Source: Anaeromyces robustus (taxonomy: Eukaryota; Neocallimastigomycota; Neocallimastigomycetes; Neocallimastigales; Neocallimastigaceae). From it: a stretch of 64,000 bases of DNA. Shown one piece after another: positions 39,733 through 51,621 of this stretch. The notes under the pieces were generated by a model. The model did no database searches. It had not been told where the DNA came from and saw only the letters and a list, made by a program, of their open reading frames with translations. The number at the start of each line of letters is the position of its first letter. Position 1 is the first letter of the stretch. A program made the position numbers and the translations under genes. The stretch lies in assembly GCA_002104895.1 (NCBI GenBank), contig MCFG01000040.1, positions 190,001 to 254,000 on the forward strand, given 5' to 3'.

Positions 39733-40273
39733 ATGTTAATATTAATATATCCCACATTAAATTAAATTATATTTATTATATTATTTTATGTGGCATAATA
39801 TACATTAAAAGCATTTAAAAAACAATTTTGCTATACCATATTAGTAAATGTACAACTCAATAATGGCTAAGTAAATAATTAATTAATGATAAAAAATATT
39901 AAAAATCAATCTTTTTAATTAGACTATTAAAAAAAATTTTTTTTATTATTCATATATAGAATATTTCAAAATTACGAAAAAAAAATAAATAAATAAAATT
40001 AAAATAAAGGTTTTTCATAATTTTAAACTCTGCATTATTTATATAATAATTATTCATATTAAAATCTACATATCATTTATTTAGTTTATGATGAAGCATC
40101 TTATTAATGATTTACATTTTATTTTTTAATAATATATTTAATCATTAAAAAAAGAAACATATAATTAATTTAATTTTAATCTTTATATAATATATTATTG
40201 GTTTATTTTCACTATATATATTTATATTTTTTTTTATTATTTTTTTTTAATAAAAAAAAGGTAGATGCTTGAA

Positions 40274-40530
40274 CTTTAAAATATTGGTAATGTTCTAATT
40301 TATATTTTTTTATTTATATAAAAATTTGTATGTAAAGTGGTAAAATAAATTATTTTTATAAAAATATAATAGAGAAATTTATAATTTTTTTAATATATAT
40401 TAATCTTTAAAATATTGGTAATGTTTTAATATATATTTTTATATTTATCACTAAATCTAAAAATTTGTATGTAAAGTGGTAAAATAATTATTTTTATAAA
40501 ATTAATATAAAGAATTTATATATATTTATA
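40274..40530. repeat. Tandem duplication of about 131 bp
   Basis: Two imperfect copies starting at 40274 and 40405 share 'CTTTAAAATATTGGTAATGT' and 'AAATTTGTATGTAAAGTGGT'. No coding potential is seen. Confidence 0.7.
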
Positions 40531-41053
40531 TTTTTTTTTTAAATTCAAATTATTTACTGATAAAGGAAGATGAATTTAAAATATACTTTGCATAAAATAC
40601 TTATAATTATTAACTCTATTTTTATAATTAAAATTGATTTAATTACTAATTAAATATACAATAAAATTTAAAATATTACTTTTTATTAATTAAAATTGTT
40701 TAATATGGATATATTAATCTATTGAACCAAATTAATAATATTAATAATAATTTTTTTTAAAAAACAATTTATGTAAATTATGCCCTTTTATTGTTTATAA
40801 TTTAAGTATTGGTAGTACTGTAACAATTTTTTTTTTATTTCAAGATAATTATGATAATAATACCATATTTAGTAATTATTAATATCTAAATATGATAACT
40901 AAAAAATATAAAAATAAACTAAAAAATAATTATTAATCATGATACCTAGTAATTAACAATGATAACTAATAATTAATATATTAATTAATTAATTAATTGA
41001 TAATTTAACCCATTAATTCCTTTTTAAACTTTTAGTCATTATGATATAGATAA

Positions 41054-41103
<50 letters not shown>

Positions 41104-41785
41104 TTAATTGATGATATTAAAGAAACATATAATCAATTCTTGTTTTCTTTTGCATTAATTAATGATATTATTTTAATTTCACATGTCTTAAAAAAATAAA
41201 TAATTTTTTTTATCGTATTTAAGATTTTAAAAAAATTAAAATAACTATATATAAAATAATAAGAAAAAAAAATTATAATTAATAAAAGAAAAAAAAATAT
41301 AATTTTTAAAAAATTAATAAAAATTTTTGCAAAACTAACAAATAATTAAAAAAAAAAACGGCACATTATTTATAATTATTAAGATTTTTGTATTTATTTA
41401 TTATTTATTTATTTATTATTTATTTATTTATTATTTATTTATTTATTATTTATTATTTATTATTATTATATTATAATTTTATTATAATTTTTACATTTTT
41501 ATTTTATTTAATTTGAATTCTATTATTATTTATTAACGATGCTTAATTTATATGGTATATTTGATAGTATTGTTGTATTATTTGATTTTATAAAATAAAA
41601 TGAAATATTATTTCTTTTTACTTATTATTTAATATTAAAAATTATTTATATTCATATTTTATTTATATATAATATTAAATCATATAAACTTTTTGTAAGT
41701 AATGATTTAATAATATTCGAATTAAACTATGTGAAGACAATCCTTGTTATCATGATAATCCATTCCACAATGTTTATTCATTATT

Positions 41786-42151
41786 TTATTCTTCTAATAC
41801 ATGAAGTCTTTCTAATAATGTTCTTTGACTATATTGTTTTGATAAATCACTAAAGGTTTCACCTGGTTTAAATCTACTTTGGAATTCATAAAATTTATAA
41901 AAATCGTCTAAAGTAAACCCAATAGTATTACCATTAATAATCATCATACATAAATCTAAACTTGGATCTTCTAAACGTTCATTATTAAGTGTAGAAAAAT
42001 AATGTCTAAGTTCTTCTTTACTTAGCATTCCATCTTTATCCATGTCATATTTTACAAAAATTTCCTTTACAATAGAACATAAAGCATTAGATATAGTTCC
42101 ATCCTTTTTTAAAAAATGAATTGTAGTATCTGTAGGTTCTGTAGTAGCCAT
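41786..42151 (-). CDS. Small EF-hand protein, 121 residues
   Basis: A single frame with start MATTEPTDTT. One canonical EF-hand loop lies at residues 36-47 (D-M-D-K-D-G-M-L-S-K-E-E). It has acidic ligands at positions 1, 3, 5 and 12, Gly at 6 and hydrophobic at 8, flanked by helical text. The second half ('IGFTLDDFYKFYEF') resembles the exiting helix of a degenerate partner hand. The C-terminus 'TLLERLHVLEE' may be a short coiled coil. There is no signal peptide or membrane segment, so it is a cytosolic calcium-responsive protein by family knowledge; its target is unknown. The gene stands alone, and the region just upstream (42190-42290) has TTTTA repeats. Confidence 0.8.
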   Translation of the reverse strand: MATTEPTDTTIHFLKKDGTISNALCSIVKEIFVKYDMDKDGMLSKEELRHYFSTLNNERLEDPSLDLCMMIINGNTIGFTLDDFYKFYEFQSRFKPGETFSDLSKQYSQRTLLERLHVLEE

Positions 42152-42192
42152 AGTTATCTATAATATAATATAAAATAATAAGTCTCTAAAAA

Positions 42193-42280
42193 TATTTTAT
42201 TTTATTTTATTTTATTTTATTTTTATTTTATTTTATTTTATTTTATTTTATTTATTTTATTTTATTTTATTTTATTTAAC
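42193..42280. repeat. Short (TTTTA)n tract
   Basis: About 17 TTTTA units with two interruptions, 40 bp upstream of the EF-hand start codon. Confidence 0.85.
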
Positions 42281-42483
42281 TTTTTTTTATTTTACTGAAA
42301 TGAAAATAAAATAATTTTGTAGATTAAATAAAAAAAAGGTACTTTTTTAGTATATTTATAATTATATCAGTGGTTCATGTCTAAAATTAAATAATAAATT
42401 AATTACTGAATAATTTTTTTTAACCAAATATTTTTAATTTAAATAATACAATACACTGAAATATAAAATTTTTTAATTTAGTT

Positions 42484-42517
<34 letters not shown>

Positions 42518-42539
42518 CATTTTATTTTATATTTTGCTA

Positions 42540-42640
42540 GTAAAACTTCTATTGTTTTTATTATCTCTTTCCTTTTTCATCCATAAGTGCTGATCATTAC
42601 AATGATATTGCTCTTCATTAATTAAAAATATGTTATAATA
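42540..42640 (-). pseudogene. Possible isolated exon or relic
   Basis: The minus strand reads 'NEEQYHCNDQHLWMKKERDN' followed by Ser/Thr/Lys and a stop, unlike the homopolymer-driven frames around it. It may be a last exon or a broken piece of the decayed gene at 43200-44060. Confidence 0.3.
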
Positions 42641-42895
42641 TTGGCTTTCTCTTTTTTACTTATTTTCTATATTTTCTTCTTTATTATTATTATTACTATT
42701 ATTATTGAGTCTTTTTTTCTTATAAAAATTTATATTCTCGGAGACCAATAATAAAGCAATTATAATGTGGTTAAGAGTTAAAATAAAAATTACTGGTATT
42801 ATAAATTATAATTTCTTTAATCTTAAAAAGAATAAAAGAAAATTCTATCAGTTAATAATTAAAGATTTATTTACTATATAGTTGTTTGTATATTT

Positions 42896-42923
42896 ATTTA
42901 TTTGTTTATTTATTTATTTATTT

Positions 42924-42983
<60 letters not shown>
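42896..42983. repeat. (TTTA)n tract
   Basis: About 20 TTTA units with minor interruptions. Confidence 0.9.
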
Positions 42984-42984
<1 letters not shown>

Positions 42985-43199
42985 TATATGTAAAAAATTA
43001 TTATATATTTATATTACTATATAAAATGATTGTACAACATGACTGAATAGGAATATTTTTTTTAAAGTAATTAATATAATAATATAATAATAAAATAAAT
43101 AATCTAACTATATATCATATCATTTATTATTAATACTAATAATTATTATAATGAAAAAAATTATTAGAGAATATAATATAAAATCGATATTTATAAAAA

Positions 43200-44060
43200 A
43201 AAATGAAGGTTTCGAAGCGATATCCAGGAGAATATTTTCATATTCTACTTGATGTATTGAATTTTCTGTTTCCGATCTTAAAAATAATTTTAAAATATCA
43301 TCTAAAACAAGAGAGGATCATCCTCCAGAACGATGACGACGACTTCTTTTTTGTGAATTACTACTAAAAATGTTATTATCATCATCTTTTCCGTTTTTTT
43401 TTTTTTCCCTCTTTTTTCTTTCTTTTTTTATTTCTATTTTTATTACCTTTGTTTAATTTTGACTTTAATATTTCTTTCGACGACATTCATCCTCTTCATC
43501 ATCTAAAATATAATTTATGGCACCTCTAACATCCATATTCCCATTCCCTTTCTCATCCCATTCTCGATCAAATACCCATTCCTCGTATACAATGAAAAAT
43601 AATTTTCATGAATTGCTCTAATACCAGGGAAATACTCATCCGTTTCTGTCTCCAGTTCTGTAGTAGAAAGATTATCAAAATTTAAATTAGTAGCCCTTAT
43701 AATTTCTGGGTTGAAATATATAATGACCATAATCTAGAGGTCATTGACTACGAATAGGACTGTAGGCATTTTGATAGTTATGTTCATGAGCTATGGGAGA
43801 CAATATTGTTGTCATCGTAGTAACTGTCTCCACTTTCCAATGAATTTTTACTTTTTAGCATTCAACATTTGTTAACGTTCAATGGCTTTCAATATTTTAC
43901 TCTGTTTAATACAATCTTCACAATACATACTCATCGACAGTTAAAAAATCTCTATTTCTTTTCAAAATTTTATTATGAAGGAATTGTTTAACTTCTGATA
44001 AAAATTTTTCCAACAATATTTTTATCTGAGTATTTACAAACGGGGCATAAAAATGAATAA
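43200..44060 (-). pseudogene. Decayed zinc-finger-like gene
   Basis: Protein-like text on the minus strand is spread over all three frames. Near 44040 it reads 'CPVCKYSDKNIVGK' and near 43930 'SMYCEDCIKQSKILKAIER'. A clean frame of 71 codons covers 43730-43515 (with 'NLSTTELETETDEYFPGI'), then, shifted, 'MDVRGAINYILDDEEDEC' and near 43340 'SQKRSRRRHRSGG'. Two CxxC pairs suggest a RING- or B-box-like zinc site. Stops and frameshifts between pieces point to a pseudogene, though unrecognised short introns could explain some breaks. GC is clearly above the flanking DNA. Confidence 0.45.
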
Positions 44061-44169
44061 GATTTAGTGAACTATAAATTAATACAATCGAAATGATAGG
44101 AATGACTACATGTCAGTATTGGTGGGATATATGGAGGATAGTTGAATTTATTATTTTTTAGTGATTCAA

Positions 44170-44878
44170 GATATATTGTACATATGTTACTATTATCTTT
44201 ATTTTTTTTCATTTGACATGTTTAAAAAATAAATATTTTATTATTAATTAATGAATGATAATTATTAAAGAAGAAGAAAAAAAAAAAGGATTGTACAAAG
44301 AGGAAATGATAAATTAGATGATAAAATTGTTTATAATTTACAACTAAACTTTTTTTTCTTAAATTTAAGTATATTAAAAGTGTTGATTTATAATAATTTA
44401 TATTATTATATTTTATCTTATTTTATTTTATTTTATTTTTTATTATTTTTATACTATTATTTTTTTATCACTACATATAAAAAAAAGTATATAAATTGCA
44501 ACAACTTTTATTAAAATAGTTTTCCTCTATTATTAATAAATTATTTGAACGTAATTCCGTCGTCTTATAAATATGTGACTCAATCAACGTGAACTCTTTC
44601 TCATTACATATTTATTTGAGGTATAATCTCATATTTTTCTTTTTTTTTTTTTTAATTATTTATTTATATATTAATTTTTTATAATATTTCGTCTTATTAA
44701 TTAATTAATTAATTAATTTATTTATTTATTTATTTATTTATTTATTTGTTTATTTATTTATTTATTTATTTATTTATTATTTATTACATTAATTTATATA
44801 CATAAAATTTATTAATTTATATACATAAAACTTATATTTTTAATTTTGCTTTAAATTATTTATTAAATTAATTTTTAC

Positions 44879-44913
<35 letters not shown>

Positions 44914-45130
44914 TTATATTAATTTATATACCTTAAATTTTTATATATTTATTTATTTGTTTGTTTATTTATTTATTCTTTGAGGTATGTCCGTAAAATA
45001 AAAAAATAATAATGATAATAAATAATAAACAATAAAACATAATATTTACAAATAATACAAATAATACATAATATATATGTTTTATAAATAAATAACAACA
45101 AAAAGGTACTAAGGATTATATTTAATGTTT
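44170..45130. other. Intergenic AT-rich sequence with TTTA tracts
   Basis: TTTA tracts at about 44700-44780 and 44878-44912, and a repeated 'TTAATTTATATAC' motif (about 44790, 44813, 44920). Nothing coding is seen. Confidence 0.6.
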
Positions 45131-45787
45131 TTATTTTTCGTTTCTTACAAGTTTGAAACCCCATTCCATGGAACCAAGTTGATTATAAAGTGGAACCCAG
45201 AAAGAACCAAACATTTCAGTATATCTTGACATGGATATATCACCTAAATCAAAAGTATCTTTCCATCCAAAATCTTGAAGAATACCTTTAACAACTTCTT
45301 TAGCTTCTGCATCATTTCCACAATAGAAACCTGTAACTGGTTCCTTTAATCCTTCCTGACTTGTCATCATATTTGCTCCAATATAATTTAATGTTTTTAC
45401 AACTTTAGTATCTGGAAGAAGTTTTTGGTTTTCTTCCCCAAGACAAGTATCTCCAGTGAATTTTGAATCAAGTGAAATATGACCATTCTTATAAATATAT
45501 GGATTAGTCTGATCAATTAATATTTTTCCCTTTAAGTTTTCGGCACCAGCAGCTTTCAAAGCTTCTAAAGAGTGAATACCTTTAACTAAATTAAAAACTC
45601 TTTCACCAAAAGCAGCGGCTTCTGCAAAATTTCCACATTTTGCTCTTTCACCATGTTTTTCTGCCCATTGAACAGCATTTTCATTATTTGCTGTACGTGA
45701 GCCCATCATTACTTCATGTCCAAGTTCAATTAATTTAGTTGCAATAATTTGAGCTACAACACCTGTTCCTAATACACCGTATTTCAT
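45131..45787 (-). CDS. NADP/F420-type oxidoreductase (Rossmann dinucleotide-binding protein), 218 residues
   Basis: The N-terminus MKYGVLGTGVVAQ carries the GxGxxG/A dinucleotide-binding loop of the F420_oxidored/NAD-binding family (COG2085-like). It is followed by 'GHEVMMGSRT', where the Arg after the second strand suggests NADPH preference. Later segments 'ILIDQTNPY' and 'VKTLNYIGANMM' match the usual continuation ('vV-kaf-N'), and 'EAKEVVKGILQDFGW' fits the end of the nucleotide-binding domain. Length is typical (about 210-230). Fungi lack coenzyme F420, so an NADPH-dependent reductase on an unknown substrate is more likely. The gene is intronless with balanced codons and much higher GC than its surroundings, suggesting bacterial origin (inference). 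Confidence 0.85.
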   Translation of the reverse strand: MKYGVLGTGVVAQIIATKLIELGHEVMMGSRTANNENAVQWAEKHGERAKCGNFAEAAAFGERVFNLVKGIHSLEALKAAGAENLKGKILIDQTNPYIYKNGHISLDSKFTGDTCLGEENQKLLPDTKVVKTLNYIGANMMTSQEGLKEPVTGFYCGNDAEAKEVVKGILQDFGWKDTFDLGDISMSRYTEMFGSFWVPLYNQLGSMEWGFKLVRNEK

Positions 45788-45789
45788 TT

Positions 45790-47630
<1,841 letters not shown>

Positions 47631-47635
47631 GAAAG

Positions 47636-47717
47636 TAATTTGGTACAAACTCAAGGCGGATTCTATTATAAATAATAAAAAAGGAGGTTGGAATCGACTA
47701 GCGCTTGAACCAAATTA
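47636..47717 (+). ncRNA. Structured hairpin element 1 of 5 (unknown family)
   Basis: Outer stem P1 TAATTTGGT/ACCAAATTA (9 bp). Then come the conserved single-stranded segment ACAAACT, stem P2 CAAG-(G)-CG with CGCTTG, the conserved 3' internal loop GACTAG, and stem P3 GATTC/GAATC closing a variable loop. The interior sequence is shared with four neighbours while P1 differs in sequence but stays paired. Strand is arbitrary in the absence of transcript data; the plus orientation is used for all five. Confidence 0.6.
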
Positions 47718-47767
47718 ATTCTTTCTTTTTGGAATTTTTTTTTTTCGTAAGAAAAAAAAAAAATGAA

Positions 47768-47854
47768 TAAAATTTTGGGTACAAATCTGAGGCGGATTCA
47801 CGAAAAATAATGAAAAAAAAGTGAATTGTCGTAGCGCTTAAACCTAAAATTTTA
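47768..47854 (+). ncRNA. Structured hairpin element 2 of 5 (unknown family)
   Basis: P1 TAAAATTTTGGGT/ACCTAAAATTTTA (13 bp with one G-T wobble). The single-stranded segment is ACAAATC, P2 is TGAGGCG with CGCTTA, the 3' internal loop is GTCGTAG, and P3 is GATTCAC/GTGAATT. Here the outer P2 pair is T-A where other copies have C-G, a compensating double change. Confidence 0.6.
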
Positions 47855-47913
47855 CAAAAATAATATATATTATAATACAAAATCTTTGATAATGCATTAT
47901 TAAAGAAGAAAAA

Positions 47914-47987
47914 TTAAAGGTACAAACTCGAGCGGATTCATAAAAATTATGAAAAAAAAGTGAATTGACTAGCGCTTGAACCTTTAA
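47914..47987 (+). ncRNA. Structured hairpin element 3 of 5 (unknown family)
   Basis: P1 TTAAAGGT/ACCTTTAA (8 bp). The single-stranded segment is ACAAACT, P2 is an unbulged CGAGCG with CGCTTG, the 3' internal loop is GACTAG, and P3 is GATTC/GAATT. This copy has the cleanest P2 helix (six consecutive pairs, one G-T). Confidence 0.6.
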
Positions 47988-48070
47988 ATAAGGATATAAA
48001 ATTTTAATATGAAATTTTTTTTTTTAAAATTTAAAAATATTTTTTAAATTTTTAATATATATATGAAACA

Positions 48071-48152
48071 AAAAAGAATAAAAAGTATAAAAAGAGCGGA
48101 TTAAAATTTAATATTATTAATCGACTAACGCTTTTTACTTTTTATTCTTTTT
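48071..48152 (+). ncRNA. Structured hairpin element 4 of 5 (unknown family)
   Basis: P1 is a perfect 16-bp helix, AAAAAGAATAAAAAGT with its complement ending at 48152. P2 is GAGCG with CGCTT, the 3' internal loop is GACTAA, and P3 is GATTAA/TTAATC. It is the most divergent copy: the ACAAACT segment is ATAAAAA, so this residue set is not invariant. Confidence 0.55.
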
Positions 48153-48154
48153 AA

Positions 48155-48266
48155 TAAATTTATGGTGCAAACTCAAGAGCGGATTCATAATTTTTTTATA
48201 TTTTTATTTTTTAACCAATTGTATATATGTATTATGAATTGTCGTAGCGCTTGAACCATAAATTTA
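48155..48266 (+). ncRNA. Structured hairpin element 5 of 5 (unknown family)
   Basis: P1 TAAATTTATGGT/ACCATAAATTTA (12 bp, perfect). The single-stranded segment is GCAAACT, P2 is CAAG-(AG)-CG with CGCTTG, the 3' internal loop is GTCGTAG, and P3 is GATTCATAAT/ATTATGAATT (10 bp) with a long loop. It starts only 2 bp after element 4 ends. Confidence 0.6.
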
Positions 48267-48424
48267 CACCTAAAAAAAATAAAAAAAAAAAAAAAACTAA
48301 AAAAAAATACTTTTTTTATTTTTCGGGTATTTAAATTTGAAAGTGTATTTTTTTATTTTTTGGGTTGTTATAATATTTATAATTATTAATTAAGATTTTT
48401 GTAATTAATATTTTTATAATAATC

Positions 48425-48470
48425 AGTAATAGGGTATTTAATAAGAGAAAAAAATTTAAATGAAAATAAA
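48425..48470. repeat. Dispersed repeat, copy 1 of 3
   Basis: Contains 'GGTATTTAATAAGAGAAAAA' followed by TTTAAATGAAAATA. The same text occurs at 59657-59700 and, truncated, at 59550-59578. Element type is unknown. Confidence 0.7.
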
Positions 48471-48693
48471 ATATTTATTAATAAATGGGTTAGTATTTAT
48501 AAATAAATATATATATATTATTAATATTCAAATTTATTTTCAACCATAATTTTAAAAATTAATATTATAAAGTAAATTAATTTTTTTTATTAAAATATTA
48601 CTATATAATATTAATAAAATTAATTATATAATATTAGTTTTTATGGAAAATGTATAATTAGCATTCATAAGATTTACTATATCTAAATGTTAA

Positions 48694-48893
48694 TCCTATG
48701 ATAGATCAATTTTACTTTAATTCTTACTACTTTATACCCTCCAGTATTATTCATTATTATTTAAATAATGTTTATCTGGTTTTTCTTATTAGTATCATTT
48801 TTTTTATTATTTTGTATTTTTTTTATGATTTACGTATATATTAATATTTAAACTCAATAAAAATGAGTACAAATTGTGTGATTTAAAAAAAAA
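48694..48893 (+). mobile_element. LINE 3'-terminal fragment with poly(A)
   Basis: About 200 bp matching, on the plus strand, the 3' ends found on the minus strand at 53509-53798 and 60716-60947: 'AGATCAATTTTACTTTAATT' at its start, an AATAAA signal at 48856-48861, then 'CAAATTGTGTGATTTAAAAA' into an A run. It is 5'-truncated at nearly the same place as the 53.5-kb copy. No clear target-site duplication was found. Confidence 0.7.
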
Positions 48894-49149
48894 TTATATC
48901 TATATCAAATATTACCAGATGATTGATCAAATCTATGTCCTTAGAGATATTTATTTATTTATTTCTCTATCATTTTTACTGTCTTCATCTTTAATCTATG
49001 AAATCAAGAAGAAAAAAAATCTTTAACATTATTGTTTTGTATTAATAAATTTATTTAATTCTTTAACCAAATATATAAGAATTACGAGTATTACTTCTGC
49101 TAATTGTTGGTTCATTATATCAATTGAAGAGAATCTGAAAGGATATATT

Positions 49150-49700
49150 TACAATTGGCATAATAACAGTTTGAAAATGCGAGGGTTAGAGGGATTTGTC
49201 TGATTATTTGGTTGATTTTTTATTTGAAGAATATTCACAAAAGAAAGCTTTAAAGAATTCAAAATATATACCTTCTGTATCTGGAGCTTTATTACTTTTC
49301 AAAGAAGAAACAGTTTTGAAAATTTCAGAAATAGTAATTGGATCATTGATATTCTATTCAGAAGAATCTGAAAAAAGAGATCTTGGAGACTGATACATAT
49401 CAGTTTGAAAATATAATTGAAATATAGGAGACCATCACGTTTTTCGCTATTCCAGCCATTTATATTCCAATTAATACAAAAGTTAAAGAATGGAGAGCTA
49501 TGATTGAGGTGTTTACAGAACTCAGTATTAAGTGGAGAAAGAACATTACTAGCAATTCTTGATATACAAAGGTTGATTGTTTTAGTTCTACGAATTTTAT
49601 TGGTAATACACCATTTAATCTTAGATACTGATAGTTTTTCAATGATTAGTCTTTATAGTTAACTATGATTATAAAATAATTCTCTACGTTTAGAATGAAA
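49150..49700 (-). pseudogene. Decayed LINE reverse-transcriptase fragment
   Basis: Minus-strand 49355-49240 reads 'DPITISEIFKTVSSLKSNKA' then 'PDTEGIYFEFFKAF'. This is the start of a non-LTR retrotransposon reverse-transcriptase domain (family pattern 'pIT..Ei...l..lk..KAPG.DGi..Ef.K'). The KAPGxDG core is altered to KAPDTEG. Upstream text (about 49640-49460) resembles the linker between endonuclease and reverse transcriptase. Several stops and frameshifts show it is dead. The shared 'ATCTTTAATCTATGAAAT' repeat lies beside it near 48990. Confidence 0.75.
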
Positions 49701-50039
49701 TATTTGGATATATCATAAATGATGTTATTGATGTTTGAAGCATGTTTACTAAGAAAATCCATCAATCTACTAATAGTCCATGTTTGTAGGTCATGAATTA
49801 AAAGAAGAACAAAGTCATGTTCAAGATAACCATGACATCGTAATCCACGACTTATTAACTGATGGTTAGTAAAGTTTAAAGAATTTCTATTTAAATAGTG
49901 TAAACAAGCTAAATAAAAATTAAAATTATAAAAGTAAAAAAGAGTAATAAAAAATTATTTAATTTAAATATTAATTACTGATACGGGTAAAAAAGAATTT
50001 TTTTTTTTGATTTATTTATCTAAAATAATAATGAGAATT

Positions 50040-50310
50040 CTCACAGGCATTACCGTTGCGTATAAGAGCTTAATTTTTTCTAAATATTGTCTCTGAGTAT
50101 AATCCCCAACTATAATGCAATTCAATAATTGTTCCTTACAAAAAAGAATGATTTCCTCCGAGAAACCATTATGTGAAATAATACTAAGAAATTAACCAAG
50201 CATTATCATTGCGCATAATGCCCAATTTGATACCGTACACATCAAATTATACCACCTTAGCATACAAACTTGCAATGCTTATTACCCTTAGGAGTTCGAT
50301 GAATAAAATT
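50040..50310 (-). pseudogene. Relic of a repeat-containing protein
   Basis: Less AT-rich than flanking DNA. The minus strand reads, in two frames, 'IKLGIMRNDNAWLIS' and, about 55 codons later, 'ALIRNGNACENSHYYF', two versions of the same motif. The clean text 'SHNGFSEEIILFCKEQ' and 'IIVGDYTQRQYLEKIK' lies between. This suggests a tandem-repeat protein with a unit of about 60 residues, now broken by stops and a frameshift. I do not recognise the family. Confidence 0.45.
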
Positions 50311-50710
50311 ATTGTTGTTATTATTATTATTTTATGTCTTTTAATTTTTTGATTGCTTATTTATTAAATATAAAAAGCATGTCATTTTTTTAAAAAACAT
50401 TTTAATTGATTATTTGATTAATTATTTAATCTTTATTGAATAAATTCAAAATTAATGTAAAATAATTGTAACAAATCTAAATTAAAATTAATTAATTAAA
50501 AAAAAAAAATAACTAACTTAAAATAATACTTTAACATAACAAAATGATGTATGTATATATTTATTACTTTAACTTTATTTATTTATTTATTTATTTATCT
50601 ATTAATTAATTAATACATTTTTTTTTATATTTTTTATATTTATAATTATTATTTATTTAATAGATTAGTTAAATATTAATATTTTGTAATATATAACATT
50701 AAAATTAAAT

Positions 50711-51190
50711 AAATAATGAGTAACTTTATTAAATTTAATTAAAAATAAAATACATGTATATATATGGAAAATCCATTTTTTCAGAAAGAAATTGTAACAG
50801 TTATAAAATAGATTTCTGCATTAATACTTAATTTTAATTCAAGGTGCATTCTTGTTACTCATATGAAATATAATAATATTTTATATATCGTCTATTAAAA
50901 TAATGAGTAACTTTATTAAATTCAATTAAAAATAAAATACATGTATATATATGGAAAACCCGTTTTTTCAGAAAGAAATTGTATCAGTTATAAAATAGAT
51001 TTTAGCATTAATAATAACAATTAGTTTTAATTATAAATATATTAATTAATTTATTATTTAATTGAGAATAGAATATTAAAAATTATTATGATAATATTAT
51101 CTTAAAAAATCTAATATTTAATTTTAATTCAAGGTGTATTCTTGTTACATATATGAAATATAATAATATTTTATATACCAATATCTATCT
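50711..51190. repeat. Satellite-like repeat, outlying short + long pair
   Basis: A short unit (50711-50897) and a long unit (50898-51190) of the family arrayed at 55.76-58.74 kb. Both contain 'CAGAAAGAAATTGTA', 'CAGTTATAAAATAGATTT' and 'AATTCAAGGTG'. The long form differs by an internal segment of about 105 bp. Confidence 0.9.
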
Positions 51191-51577
51191 ATTTGTTACC
51201 ATTTATTATTAAATTACTAATACATATTATATGTTATATTATAATTTTATCTAAATTTACGGAAACACAAAAGAAAATTTTTAACATATACGTAATAAAA
51301 ATTTTTTTTTCTTAATTGATACATATGCACATGTTTGAATATAAAAATTATATATGGAATTTTTATATATTAATTATAATATATTATTATATTATTGATA
51401 AAAAAACAAAACAAAAAAAAAACGAAAACAAAAGATTAAACTCTTTTTAGTATTATTTATTATTTAATATGGAAAATTTTTTATTTTGCATATTAAAATA
51501 ATTCTTTAATAAATTTTTAATTTAATTAATTTAAAAATGAATACAAATATTAAAATTTCATAAATTCATGTTTACTT

Positions 51578-51582
<5 letters not shown>
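51190..51582. repeat. Segmental repeat, copy without LINE ('empty site')
   Basis: Closely matches 53145-53508 plus 53814-53845. At 51530-51545 it runs uninterrupted where the second copy is split by the LINE insertion. Confidence 0.85.

Positions 51583-51621
<39 letters not shown>

Larger units (their letters stand above)
36411..41785. other. Intergenic region, about 5.4 kb
   Basis: AT-rich, without a credible coding frame. Contents: ATT and GTT triplet tract (36638-36700), TTTA tracts (38326-38350, 39236-39300, 41390-41450), a perfect inverted repeat 39711-39720/39723-39732, a tandem duplication at 40274-40530, and a long A run (41068-41100). Confidence 0.55.

Noticed and set aside
47636-48266. 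Integron attC-like recombination sites or MITEs
   Set aside because: attC sites conserve the outer ends and vary inside, the opposite of what is seen; MITEs have conserved terminal repeats with target duplications, but here the outer stems differ in every copy.
47636-48266. CRISPR array
   Set aside because: The repeated parts are imperfect hairpins with unequal spacing (84-157 bp) in a eukaryotic genome; no cas genes.
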